From positions 1 through 64,000 of the forward strand of contig NZ_MDEC01000026.1 in NCBI RefSeq assembly GCF_002939785.1: 64,000 bases of DNA, given 5' to 3'. Numbering within the stretch: position 1 is the stretch's first letter; every line of letters starts with the position of its first letter. Under the pieces are notes generated by a model that saw only the letters and a list, made by a program, of their open reading frames with translations, had not been told where the DNA came from and ran no database searches. A program made the translations under genes and the position numbers. This DNA is from Xanthomonas codiaei (lineage in GTDB: Bacteria > Pseudomonadota > Gammaproteobacteria > Xanthomonadales > Xanthomonadaceae). Positions 27,553 through 35,735 of the stretch are shown piece after piece.

Positions 27553-28038
27553 GCCGGTTCATGGCGCTTGGTTGATCGGTACGAGGACGTCGGCGTGTTC
27601 GTATTGCCTCGTTGATCGGTGCGAGTACGCGGCACTGGCGCGTGTGCCTTGGAGCGCCCGCGCGGCAAGCGCGGGCCGGGCGCAGAGCGGGGTCGGGATG
27701 GGGGACGCGCGCATGCCATGCCACGGTCGCATGCGATGCCGCGCATCCTGCGCTGCTTTCGAGCGGCCTTCTGCATTACGAACGGCTTTCTGCATGACAT
27801 GCGGCATGGGGCTTCGCTCGTACCCTCATCCGCCCTTCGGGCACCTTCTCCCGATGGGAGAAGGCATGCTCTGCACGTCTGCGACTTGGCGATTTGCGAT
27901 CTGGCGTCTGCGAGTACGCATTGCAGCTCGCACCTGTGCACATCCGTGCGCCGCAGCTATTGCTTCGCCCACGATCAGAGCAATCAAGCAAGCACAACAT
28001 GCTAAGATGCACTTGATAACCATTCCCATTAGTGAACA
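27553..28038. other. Upstream region of the TonB receptor with degenerate repeats
   Basis: These 486 bases hold no supported gene. They contain an imperfect direct repeat around TTGATCGGT (27573 and 27612), a hairpin GCCCGCGC/GCGCGGGC at 27656-27676, a half-unit of the CCTTCTCCC-type repeat at 27823-27864 (related to the array at 35736) and a Fur-like box directly upstream of the receptor gene. Confidence 0.7.
28014..28032 (+). promoter_or_regulatory. Candidate Fur box upstream of the TonB receptor
   Basis: TGATAACCATTCCCATTAG lies 7-25 bases before the start codon. It resembles the GATAAT/ATTCTCATT style of Fur sites with a few mismatches, and a TAAGAT hexamer (28003-28008) just upstream could be the -10. 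Repression by iron-loaded Fur would fit a siderophore receptor. Confidence 0.55.
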
Positions 28039-30183
28039 ATGCGCCCCACGCTCCTTGTCACCGCGCTCGCCACTGCGCTAGCGCTGGCGTTGACCTCGCC
28101 CCACGCCCTCGCCCAGCAACACCCCCACACCGATGTCACCGAGCTCGATGGCGTCAACGTGATCGGCCGTGCGCAGACCCTGTACAAATCCGAAGATGCC
28201 GCAGTGGCCACGCGCACCGACACTCCGCTGGCGCTGGTGCCGCAGTCGGTGCAGGTATTGCCGCGCGAGTTGATCGACGATCAGGCCGCCCGCCAGATCA
28301 CCGATCTGTATCGCAGCATCAGCGGCATCAGTTTCTTCAGCTATGCCGGCGTCACCCTGCGCGGGTTCCGCCAGGAAAACGTGCTGTACGACGGCCTGCG
28401 CGGCGATCCGTATGCCGGTTTCTCGGTGCCGCAGCTGTTCAATATCGAACGGGTGGAAGTGCTCAAGGGACCGGCCGGCGCCCTGTATGGCGGCGGCGAA
28501 CCGGGCGGCGTCATCAACTACGTCACCCGCAAGCCTGCGCACCAGGCGCAGCGAAGGGTGGAGCTGCAACTGGGCAATCAGTCCTTCGGCGCGGCCTCGT
28601 TCGAAGCCACCGGCCCGGCGCGCGCCGATGGCCGGGTGCGCTACCGCATCGGTGCGTATGCCGATGGCGAAGACGGCTTCCGCTGGAATACCGACAGCCA
28701 GAGCCAGATCGGCGATGCCTCGGTGGCGCTGGACATCGGCCAGACCGGCGAACTGGTCCTGCAGTACACCGACATCACCCAGAACCTGGGCGGCAATCGC
28801 CTGCGCGGCGTGCCGGTGGACGACGATGGCAACTTCCTCACCGACCGGCGCTGGAACCACAACGAGCCCACCGACTTCCTGGACATGCGCGCCAAGGTGG
28901 CGTTCGCGCAATATCGCTTCTCGCCGTCCAGCGCGTGGGATATGGACATGGCACTGCGCTGGTTCAAGAACGATGAGCATCAGATCTATCACGAGCCGAT
29001 GGGCCTGATCGATCGCGATCGCGATGGCAGCGCCGAATGGATGACACGCCAGTTGCGCAACCAGTACCGCGACAACGATGCGATCTCCGGCAACGTCAAC
29101 GCGGTGTTTCGCACCAGCACCGGCGGCATCGAACACAAGGTGCTGATGGGCGCCGACTACTACCGGCTGGATGCCGATTTCCGTGCGCAGACCGCCAACA
29201 CCGCAGACACCGGACGCGTACGGGGGCCCGTGCCGGGCATCGACCTGTTCAACCCGGTGTACGGCCGCAGCGGTTTCTACGACTACGGCCTGGACACGTT
29301 GCCCTGGCGTGCCACCAGCACCCGCAGCCAGCGCTACGGTGCCTATCTGCAGGACGAACTCACCCTCACCCCGCGCTGGCATGCGATGGCCGGGCTGCGC
29401 TGGGACGGTTTCAAGGACGACAACCTGCTGGATGATTCGCGCGTCACCGGCAACGATCTCAGCTGGCGCGTCGGCAGCACCGTGGTACTGCGCGAAGGCA
29501 TCAATGCCTATGCCAGTTACGCCAGCGGGTTCGTGCCGCAGGATGCGGCCAGCCAGGACGCCAGTGTGGGCGGGCCCTTCGACCCGGAGCGCAGCAAGCA
29601 GTGGGAGCTGGGCCTGAAGACTGCGCTCAACGATGGCGGGCTCAGCTTGAACACCGCGCTGTATCGCATCGAGCGCAGCAATATCGTGCAGGCGAACGGG
29701 CAGATCGTGGACGGCGTCAATCAGCTGTCCGCACTGGGCCTGGTGCGCAGCGAAGGGCTGGAGGTCGATCTGCTGGCCGACCTCACCGAGCGCTGGGTGC
29801 TCAACCTTACCTACGCCTACAACGATGCGCGCGTGCTCGATGCCGGCACCAATGGCATCACCAATGCCTCCGGTGACCGCTTCGCCAATGCGCCGCGCAA
29901 CACCTTCGGCCTGTGGACGCGTTACGACCTGCCGGCCTGGCGCTCGGCCATCGCCTTCGGCGCCGACTACGTGGGCGAACGCGTCAGCCTGGATGGTCAG
30001 CGTGTCAAGCCATATGCGATCTACGACATCAGCTGGCAGACCCAGTGGGATGCGTGCAAGCTGCAGGTCAACGTCAAGAACCTGTTCGACAAGGTCTATG
30101 CCGTCAGCGGTTTCAACGCCCGCGGTGGGCATTTTCCAGGCGAGCCGCGGCGTATCTACGCGCAGCTGGCCTACAGCTTCTGA
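28039..30183 (+). CDS. TonB-dependent siderophore receptor
   Basis: This 714-residue outer membrane receptor has a signal peptide (LLVTALATALALALTSPHALAQ). The plug domain starts around residue 60 with TPLALVPQSVQVLPRELIDDQAARQITDLYRSISGI and the hallmark IERVEVLKGPAGALYGGGEPGGVINYVTRKP. A 22-strand barrel follows and ends in the outer membrane signature YAQLAYSF with a terminal Phe. The first residues after the signal do not form a long signalling domain, so it is not an FpvA/FecA-type transducer. The family imports ferric siderophores with TonB energy; the siderophore is not identifiable. It probably responds to iron through the adjacent Fur-like box. The stop codon overlaps repeat copy 3. 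Confidence 0.93.
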   Translation: MRPTLLVTALATALALALTSPHALAQQHPHTDVTELDGVNVIGRAQTLYKSEDAAVATRTDTPLALVPQSVQVLPRELIDDQAARQITDLYRSISGISFFSYAGVTLRGFRQENVLYDGLRGDPYAGFSVPQLFNIERVEVLKGPAGALYGGGEPGGVINYVTRKPAHQAQRRVELQLGNQSFGAASFEATGPARADGRVRYRIGAYADGEDGFRWNTDSQSQIGDASVALDIGQTGELVLQYTDITQNLGGNRLRGVPVDDDGNFLTDRRWNHNEPTDFLDMRAKVAFAQYRFSPSSAWDMDMALRWFKNDEHQIYHEPMGLIDRDRDGSAEWMTRQLRNQYRDNDAISGNVNAVFRTSTGGIEHKVLMGADYYRLDADFRAQTANTADTGRVRGPVPGIDLFNPVYGRSGFYDYGLDTLPWRATSTRSQRYGAYLQDELTLTPRWHAMAGLRWDGFKDDNLLDDSRVTGNDLSWRVGSTVVLREGINAYASYASGFVPQDAASQDASVGGPFDPERSKQWELGLKTALNDGGLSLNTALYRIERSNIVQANGQIVDGVNQLSALGLVRSEGLEVDLLADLTERWVLNLTYAYNDARVLDAGTNGITNASGDRFANAPRNTFGLWTRYDLPAWRSAIAFGADYVGERVSLDGQRVKPYAIYDISWQTQWDACKLQVNVKNLFDKVYAVSGFNARGGHFPGEPRRIYAQLAYSF

Positions 30184-30312
30184 GAGCGACCAACAGAACG
30201 TTGCGAGCAGTCGTGCGGTGGGCGTGGAAGGCGCGCCCGGAACCGGAGCGTAGGCGTGGTGCATGCCGCGCCCAGCACCGGCCGCGCCCGCCTGATGGCC
30301 TCGCGCACAGGT
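30183..30312 (+). repeat. Dispersed palindrome-ended repeat, copy 3 of 5 (degraded right end)
   Basis: It begins AGAGCGACCAACAGAACG on the last base of the receptor stop codon and keeps the body (GTGGTGCATGCCGCG, CAGCACCGGCCGCGCCCGCCTGATGG). The right terminal repeat is worn. A further degenerate piece resembling the GTGGTGCATG...GCACCGACCGC...GCCTGG core appears at about 30355-30430. Confidence 0.8.
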
Positions 30313-30720
30313 GTCAGGTGGACGCGGCGACGAACCGATGATCGGCATGGCGCGTGGTGCATGTCGATTCCGTGCACCAATCGCTCCATGCACCGACCGC
30401 ATCTGCCTGGAGGCAGCGCAGCAAGTGTGTCGATTGCTTGGAGCGCGCCGGTGCGCGTGTCGCATGGCACGCAGGCGGCGCGCTCTCGACCTGCAGCGCA
30501 TGACTCACACCACGCGCACGCCGACGACGGCGAATGCTGTACCGACTGCGGCGTGGCGCGCATCCCTCCTCACGTGCGGCCCCAGGCAATGAACCTGCGC
30601 CGAATCGCGCAGGCGCGCCTGGGCCGGAACTTAACGTCCAGTGGGACACACTAGAGGCCGTCGCGATCGATTTCCCGCTCCCGCACGATCGCCCCCCTCC
30701 CCTCACTGACCGGAATCCGC
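30184..30720. other. Intergenic region after the TonB receptor
   Basis: These 537 bases contain repeat copy 3 and a degenerate partial copy. The remaining stretch to the beta-helix gene has no supported gene. Promoter elements for the downstream gene must be here, but none is clear. Confidence 0.6.
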
Positions 30721-31773
30721 ATGCCTCAGCTTGCCCGCTCCGTTTCCGCCCTGTTGCCCCTGGTGTTCGCCGCCGCCTGTTCGGCCGCGCCGCCAACCAC
30801 TCCCGGCCCGCCGGCCGCACCCGTGGCCAGTTGCACCGCCAAGGTCAAGCCCGGACAGGACCTGCAAAAAGCCATCGACAAGCTGCCGCAAGGCGACAAG
30901 CCCGCGGTGCTGTGCCTGGAAAAAGGCGAGTTCCCGCTCAACGGGCTGGTGTCCATCCATCGCGGCAACCTGGTCCTGCGTGGCAAGGGTCCGGCGACGG
31001 TGCTGCGGATGGCCGATGGCGTACAGCAGCCGGCGCTGGTGGTGGGCGACTACGAGAACCAGCGGCCGACCGGCGTGATCCGCAATGTCAGCATCGAGGA
31101 CATGCAGATCGTGGCCAGCACCGGCGACCAGGAATTCATGCCCGAGCGCCCATATCTGAGCAACAGCGCGGTGGTGGTCCGTTCCGGCGAAGGTATCCGC
31201 CTGGCCGGCCTGCAGGTCAACAAGTGCCGCAGCGCCTGCCTGCTGAGCGAATACGACACGCGCGATATCACCATCGAGAACAACGACGTGTCCGGCGCGA
31301 TCTGGGACGGGGTGTCGTTCAACCGCACCGCCAAGGTCACCATGGTCAACAACTACATCCACGACAACGTGGCCGCAGGCCTGACCACCGAGCACCTGGA
31401 AGACAGCGAGATCCGCAACAACCGCTTCGAGCGCAACGGCAGCCAGGGCATCTATCTGTCGGATGCGCGACGCAACCGCTTCAGCAACAACGTGTTCGAT
31501 GGCAACAAGGTGGCCGGCGTCTTCCTGGCCTGCGCCATCCGCTACCGCACGCCGGAGATCCTGTGCTGGGACAACAGCATGAGCCAGGACAACGTGTTCG
31601 AGAACAACCGCTTCGCCAATACGCCGTTTACCTACACCATCGGCGTGGACCGTGCGGCCAACTGCACCGCCGCCGACTTCAAACCGAACATCTGGCGCAA
31701 CAACCAGGCCGACGTGGCGGGGGTGGATATCGATCCGCAGCGCTACGGCTACTGCGTGCGCCACGAGCAATGA
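30721..31773 (+). CDS. Parallel beta-helix repeat lipoprotein
   Basis: This 350-residue envelope protein has a lipoprotein-like signal (LLPLVFAAACSAAPP, lipobox AAAC) and a Pro/Ala linker. The rest is a right-handed parallel beta-helix with repeated NN ladders: ITIENNDVSG, VTMVNNYIHDN, SEIRNNRFERNG, NRFSNNVFDGN and NVFENNRFANT. Folds of this type occur in pectate lyases, NosD and polysaccharide-binding or -degrading proteins. I see no clear pectate lyase Arg or Ca-binding cluster, so catalysis is unproven. Six Cys in the mature part could form disulfides. Repeat copy 4 begins on the next bases after the stop. Confidence 0.85.
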   Translation: MPQLARSVSALLPLVFAAACSAAPPTTPGPPAAPVASCTAKVKPGQDLQKAIDKLPQGDKPAVLCLEKGEFPLNGLVSIHRGNLVLRGKGPATVLRMADGVQQPALVVGDYENQRPTGVIRNVSIEDMQIVASTGDQEFMPERPYLSNSAVVVRSGEGIRLAGLQVNKCRSACLLSEYDTRDITIENNDVSGAIWDGVSFNRTAKVTMVNNYIHDNVAAGLTTEHLEDSEIRNNRFERNGSQGIYLSDARRNRFSNNVFDGNKVAGVFLACAIRYRTPEILCWDNSMSQDNVFENNRFANTPFTYTIGVDRAANCTAADFKPNIWRNNQADVAGVDIDPQRYGYCVRHEQ

Positions 31774-31910
31774 GCGCGGCCGACAGCATGTAGCGCGCAG
31801 TCGCCGGGTGGGCGGCGCGCGCAGGAGCCGGAGCGCACGGCCAGGACATGCCGATCCCGGGCACCGGCCACGCCCGCCTGACGGCTGCGCAGCAGTCTGT
31901 TGGCCGTTCC
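31772..31910 (+). repeat. Dispersed palindrome-ended repeat, copy 4 of 5
   Basis: It starts GAGCGCGGCCGACAGCATG on the beta-helix gene stop codon and ends at TCTGTTGGCCGTTCC, with the shared body GTCGCCGGGTGGGCGGCGCG...GGCCACGCCCGCCTGACGG. It lies between the convergent beta-helix and asnB genes. Confidence 0.82.
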
Positions 31911-31971
31911 GGGGCCGGAGCGGCCGGCAGCGCCTCGGCGCACGCCGGCCGCTGCGGTTGGTCGCCGCGGA

Positions 31972-33666
31972 TTACGACGCCAGCGCCTGCGCGTGCACCC
32001 CCGCGATGGCGCGGCCGGACGGGTCGGCCATCGCGGCGAAGCTTGCGTCCCAGGCAATGGCTGTCGGCGAGGAACAGGCGATCGACTTGCCGCCCGGCAC
32101 CGTCTCGGCCGCTGCTTGGCCGGGGAAGAACTGCTCGAACAGGCTGCGGTAGAAATACGCTTCCTTGGTCTGCGGCGGGTTGACCGGAAAACGCCGGTCG
32201 GCCGCGGCCAGTTCGCGATCGCTGACATGCGCGGCCGCATGCGCCTTGAGCCCGTCGATCCAGCCATACCCCACGCCGTCGCTGAACTGCTCCTTCTGCC
32301 GCCACAGGATGGAATCGGGCAGATACCCGGCAAACGCCTCGCGCAGCACGCCTTTTTCCATCCGGATCGCGCCGCCGCTGGTCTTGTCGATCATCTTGTG
32401 GCTGGCGTCCATGCGCATGGCCACATCCAGGAACTCGCGATCCAGAAACGGCACGCGCGGCTCCACGCCCCACGCCATCATCGACTTGTTGGCGCGCAGG
32501 CAGTCGTAGTTGTTGAGCGCGTCGAGCTTGCGCACCAGCTCCTCGTGGAATTCGCGGGCGTTGGGCGCCTTGTGGAAGTACAGATAGCCGCCGAAGATTT
32601 CGTCGCCGCCCTCGCCCGACAGCACCATCTTGACGCCCATCGCCTTGATCCGTCGCGCCAGCAGGAACATCGGCGTGGAAGCGCGGATGGTGGTGACGTC
32701 ATAGGTCTCGATGTGGCGGATCACTTCCGGCAACGCATCCAGCCCTTCTTCGAAGGTGTATTCGAAACCGTGATGCACGGTGCCGATCGCCGCGGCAGCC
32801 ACTTCGGCAGCGGCAAGATCCGGCGAGCCCTTCAACCCGATCGCGAACGAATGCAGCCGCGGCCACCAGGCTTCGGTGGTGTCGTTCTCCTCGATGCGAT
32901 GGCGTGCGTAGCGCGCGGCCACGGCGGCGACCAGCGACGAATCCAGGCCGCCGGACAACAACACTCCGTACGGCACGTCGGTCATCAGCTGGCGGTGCAC
33001 CGCACGTTCGAACGCCTCGCGCAATTCCTGCAGCGGCACCTGCACGCCCTCCACTTCGCCGTACTCGCGCCAGGCGCGCTCGTAGTAGCGGCTGAGTGCG
33101 CCGGTGGCGCTGTCGTACCAATGGCCCGGCGGAAACTGCGCGGCATCGGCGCAATGGTCCACCAGCGACTTCAGTTCGGAGGCCACCCGCAACCGCCCTT
33201 CGCGGTCGTGGCCCCAGTACAACGGCACCACGCCGATCGGATCGCGCGCGATGATCACCCGTCCGGCGGCCTTGTCCCACAGCGCGAAGGCGAAGATGCC
33301 GTTGAGCCGGTTGAGATACGAGGCCGGCGCATCCTCGCGGTACAGCGCATTGATCACCTCGCAATCGGAGCCGGTCTGGAAGGCGTATGGCTGCAGCAGT
33401 TCGGCCTTGAGTTCGCGATGGTTGTAGATCTCACCGTTGACCGCCAGCACCAGTTGCCCGTCTTCGGACAGCAACGGCTGCGAGCCGCCGGCCGGGTCGA
33501 CGATGGCCAGCCGCTCGTGCACCAGGATCGCACCGGCATCGACATGGACGCCGCTCCAGTCCGGACCGCGATGCCGTTGCCGTTGCGAACATTCCAGCGC
33601 CTGCCGACGCAGGGCCTGCAGATCGTCGCCGGGTTGCAGGCCGAAAATACCGAAGATGGAACACAT
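31972..33666 (-). CDS. asnB: Asparagine synthase B (glutamine-hydrolysing)
   Basis: This 564-residue enzyme (E. coli AsnB has 554) makes asparagine from aspartate, ATP and glutamine. After Met removal the N-terminal nucleophile is Cys2 (MCSIFGIFG). The glutaminase domain continues with RGPDWSG, LAIVDPAGGSQP and NGEIYNHRELK. The synthetase domain has the ATP pyrophosphatase loop SGGLDSS at 238-244 and the conserved LSGEGGDEIFGGY and EPRVPFLDREFLDVAM. Start at ATG 33666, with AGGAG ten bases upstream. A perfect terminator lies 73 bases before the start, preceded by an Asn-rich open frame, which together look like an attenuator sensing charged tRNA-Asn. Confidence 0.97.
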   Translation of the reverse strand: MCSIFGIFGLQPGDDLQALRRQALECSQRQRHRGPDWSGVHVDAGAILVHERLAIVDPAGGSQPLLSEDGQLVLAVNGEIYNHRELKAELLQPYAFQTGSDCEVINALYREDAPASYLNRLNGIFAFALWDKAAGRVIIARDPIGVVPLYWGHDREGRLRVASELKSLVDHCADAAQFPPGHWYDSATGALSRYYERAWREYGEVEGVQVPLQELREAFERAVHRQLMTDVPYGVLLSGGLDSSLVAAVAARYARHRIEENDTTEAWWPRLHSFAIGLKGSPDLAAAEVAAAAIGTVHHGFEYTFEEGLDALPEVIRHIETYDVTTIRASTPMFLLARRIKAMGVKMVLSGEGGDEIFGGYLYFHKAPNAREFHEELVRKLDALNNYDCLRANKSMMAWGVEPRVPFLDREFLDVAMRMDASHKMIDKTSGGAIRMEKGVLREAFAGYLPDSILWRQKEQFSDGVGYGWIDGLKAHAAAHVSDRELAAADRRFPVNPPQTKEAYFYRSLFEQFFPGQAAAETVPGGKSIACSSPTAIAWDASFAAMADPSGRAIAGVHAQALAS

Positions 33667-33738
33667 GGAAACACTCCTGATGAAACTGCGGGATTGAGTG
33701 GCCGGTGGACAAGCGTGCTGCACGAGAATGACATCCAT

Positions 33739-33769
33739 AAAAAAACCCGCATCGGCCGATGCGGGTTTT
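33739..33769 (-). terminator. Attenuator-type terminator upstream of asnB
   Basis: On the minus strand AAAACCCGCATCGG (33769-33756) pairs perfectly with CCGATGCGGGTTTT (33755-33742), followed by further T to make seven T. The tight loop is GGCC. It lies between an Asn-rich small frame and asnB with no complete gene to terminate. The 3' arm also occurs as CGGCCGATGCGGGT at 33823-33810 inside the small frame, so the 5' arm has two mutually exclusive partners. Confidence 0.88.
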
Positions 33770-33799
33770 CTGATTCCTGGGCGTTTGGTTGTACTTCGC

Positions 33800-33889
33800 C
33801 TAGTCGCAGACCCGCATCGGCCGCGCACGATTATTCGCGCGCAGGGCGTTGCGGTTGGCGTTATCGAGGTTGGCGAGGCACAGGTCCAT
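33800..33889 (-). CDS. Putative Asn-rich leader peptide of the asnB attenuator
   Basis: This is a 29-codon frame, ATG 33889 to TAG 33800. Six of 29 residues are Asn (positions 7, 10, 12, 14, 19, 20; four AAC and two AAT), far above the usual 3-4 percent. The final codons (23-27, CGG CCG ATG CGG GTC) encode the RNA segment that can pair with the 5' arm of the downstream terminator. By analogy with his, leu, thr and phe leaders, stalling at Asn codons when Asn-tRNA is scarce would leave this segment free to form an antiterminator, while a ribosome at the stop codon would cover it and allow termination. The start lacks a good Shine-Dalgarno, which is the weakest point. It is too short to judge by codon statistics. 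Confidence 0.62.
   Translation of the reverse strand: MDLCLANLDNANRNALRANNRARPMRVCD
33806..33823 (-). promoter_or_regulatory. Antiterminator segment of the asnB leader
   Basis: CGGCCGATGCGGGT (33823-33810) is identical to the terminator's 3' side and complementary over 14 bases to ACCCGCATCGGCCG (33766-33753), with a 43-base loop between them. It overlaps the last codons of the leader frame. Confidence 0.65.
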
Positions 33890-33947
33890 GCAGGCGACGC
33901 TAACCGTTCGTTTTCCCTGGCGCAACTGTTTCAGCGGCAACGACGCA

Positions 33948-34085
33948 GAGAGCGAATTGCAGCAGGTAGCGAGCAGTCGCCAGGTGGTGTGGATGGCGCG
34001 CCCAGCGCCGGAAGGTGCGAAGTGGCACACGCCGATTCCAAGCACCGGCTGCCGCGCGCCTGGCGGCTGCGCAACGGTTCTGTGC
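33948..34085 (+). repeat. Dispersed palindrome-ended repeat, copy 5 of 5 (diverged)
   Basis: It begins GAGAGCGAATTGCAGCAGGTAGC, keeps GAGCAGTCGCCAGGTGG, GCGCGCCCAGCGCCGGAAG and CAAGCACCGGCTGCCGCGCG..TGGCGG, and ends near 34085. It lies just after dapE on the minus strand and just before the asnB leader, so any asnB promoter should be in or beside it. Confidence 0.72.
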
Positions 34086-34104
34086 GCTTCCTGCGCACCG
34101 CCAT

Positions 34105-35238
34105 TCACTCGATCAGCAGCCGCTCGACCAGCTTGCGATACAGCGCAGGCAAGGCCTGAAGATCGGCCACGCGCACGTGCTCGTCGACCTGATGGATGCT
34201 GGCATTGACCGGGCCGACCTCGATGCACTGCGCGCCCAGCGGCGCGATGAAGCGCGCATCGGAGGTGCCGCCGCCGGTGCTTTCTTCCGGCGGCGCGCCA
34301 GCGAACTGGCCCAGCACCTCGCGCGCGACGCTGCGCAGGCGGCCCTCGGGGGTGTAGAACGGTTCGCCGCTGCGATGCCAGCGCAGCGCGTAGTCCAGCC
34401 CGTGTTGATCGAGCATGGCGGCGATTTCCGCTTCCAGCCGCGGCGCATCCCAATGCGGGGTATAGCGAAGATTGAAGGCGACCTGCAGCTCGCCGGGAAT
34501 CACGTTGTTGGCGCCGGTGCCGGCATGGATGTTGGACAGTTGCAGGCTGGTGGGCGGAAAACTTTCGAAGCCTTCGTCCCACTGCCGGGCCACCAGCTCG
34601 GCCAGCGCCGGCGCGGCCTGGTGGATCGGGTTGCGCGCCTTGTGCGGGTATGCCACATGCCCTTGCACGCCGCGCACCGTGAGCGCGCCGGACAGGCTGC
34701 CGCGCCGGCCAACCCGCAGCAGGTCGCCCAGCCGTTCGGTGGACGACGGCTCGCCGGTGATGCACCAGTCGATGCGCTGCCCGCGCGTGCGCAGCAGTTC
34801 AGCCACGCGGCGCACGCCGTCGATGGCATCGCCTTCTTCGTCGGAGGTGAGCAGTATCGCCAGCGTGCCGGGATGCTGCGGGTGCGCGGCCACGAACTGC
34901 TCTGCAGCGACGACGAACGCGGCCACGCTGCCCTTCATGTCGGCCGTGCCGCGCCCGTACAACACGCCATCGCGGATCTGCGCTTCGAATGGATCGCTGG
35001 TCCACGCATCGCGCGGTCCTGGCGGCACCACGTCGGTATGCCCGAGCAAGACAAGCACCGGTGCACCGCTGCCATGCGTGGCCCAAAGATTGTCGACCTC
35101 GCCCAGGCGCAGGTGTTCGCACGCAAAACCTGCGGCAGCCAGGCGCTCGGCAAGCATCGTCTGGCAGCCGGCATCGTCGGGAGTCACCGACGCGCGCGCG
35201 ATCAGGTCGCAGGTCAATTGCAGGACGTCGCTGGTCAT
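34105..35238 (-). CDS. dapE: Succinyl-diaminopimelate desuccinylase
   Basis: This 377-residue M20-family dizinc enzyme removes succinate from N-succinyl-LL-diaminopimelate in the lysine and peptidoglycan pathway. Metal ligands appear in [12 protein letters not shown] (His), [11 protein letters not shown] (Asp), [13 protein letters not shown] (catalytic Glu and metal Glu) and the C-terminal [12 protein letters not shown]. The dimerisation lid ([29 protein letters not shown]) contains the conserved GHVAYPH. Two adjacent ATGs occur (35241, 35238); I use the second, which is better spaced from AGAG. It follows the yffB-like gene on the same strand, the order known in E. coli. Confidence 0.97.
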   Translation of the reverse strand: MTSDVLQLTCDLIARASVTPDDAGCQTMLAERLAAAGFACEHLRLGEVDNLWATHGSGAPVLVLLGHTDVVPPGPRDAWTSDPFEAQIRDGVLYGRGTADMKGSVAAFVVAAEQFVAAHPQHPGTLAILLTSDEEGDAIDGVRRVAELLRTRGQRIDWCITGEPSSTERLGDLLRVGRRGSLSGALTVRGVQGHVAYPHKARNPIHQAAPALAELVARQWDEGFESFPPTSLQLSNIHAGTGANNVIPGELQVAFNLRYTPHWDAPRLEAEIAAMLDQHGLDYALRWHRSGEPFYTPEGRLRSVAREVLGQFAGAPPEESTGGGTSDARFIAPLGAQCIEVGPVNASIHQVDEHVRVADLQALPALYRKLVERLLIE

Positions 35239-35348
35239 CATGATCTCTAGCTGGTGGATGCATGCCGCGCATGCGTGGAAACGGGCAGCGTGCGCCTGCA
35301 CGCAGCAATCGGCAGGCCATCAGGCGAAACGATGGCGCCGCATTGGCG

Positions 35349-35705
35349 TCAGCCGACCGAAAAGCGCGCCTTGAAGCCGTTGTCGGAAAAGCCCTGGCTG
35401 ACGACGCCGTCGTCGGTCACCACCACCGGGCGGCGGATGAGTTGCGGATACTCACGCAGCAGCAGTTTCCATTCCGCCTCCGAGCCTGGCGTCTTCCTGT
35501 TGTCGGGCAACTGCCGCCAGGTGGTGGAGGACTTGTTGATCAAGGCGTCGAATCCGCCGGCCTTGCCGGCCCACTCCAGCAGCGTTTCCGGCGACGGCTT
35601 GTTGTCGCGGTAATCCACAAACGCATGGGCGACACCGAAACGGTCCAGCCACTTGGTGGCCTTCTTGCAGGTGTCGCAGTTCTTCAATCCGTAGAGCGTG
35701 GTCAT
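35349..35705 (-). CDS. ArsC/Spx-related reductase family protein (YffB-like)
   Basis: This 118-residue thioredoxin-fold protein has CDTCKKA at residues 10-16. The first Cys matches the active-site Cys of arsenate reductase relatives. The C-terminal RRPVVVTDDGVVSQGF matches the family's IKRPLL region. It lies next to dapE, as yffB does in E. coli, which makes this subfamily more likely than a true arsenate reductase. The physiological substrate is unknown. Start at ATG 35705; the frame upstream is the tandem repeat array and not coding. Confidence 0.93.
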   Translation of the reverse strand: MTTLYGLKNCDTCKKATKWLDRFGVAHAFVDYRDNKPSPETLLEWAGKAGGFDALINKSSTTWRQLPDNRKTPGSEAEWKLLLREYPQLIRRPVVVTDDGVVSQGFSDNGFKARFSVG

Positions 35706-35735
35706 TTCTGTATCCCGGAAAATCGGCCTGTAATG

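Noticed and set aside
33800-34765. Long minus-strand ORF ending at the Asn-rich frame
   Set aside because: Most of it overlaps dapE in another frame and repeat copy 5. Only the last 29 codons have a sensible start and the Asn-rich content.
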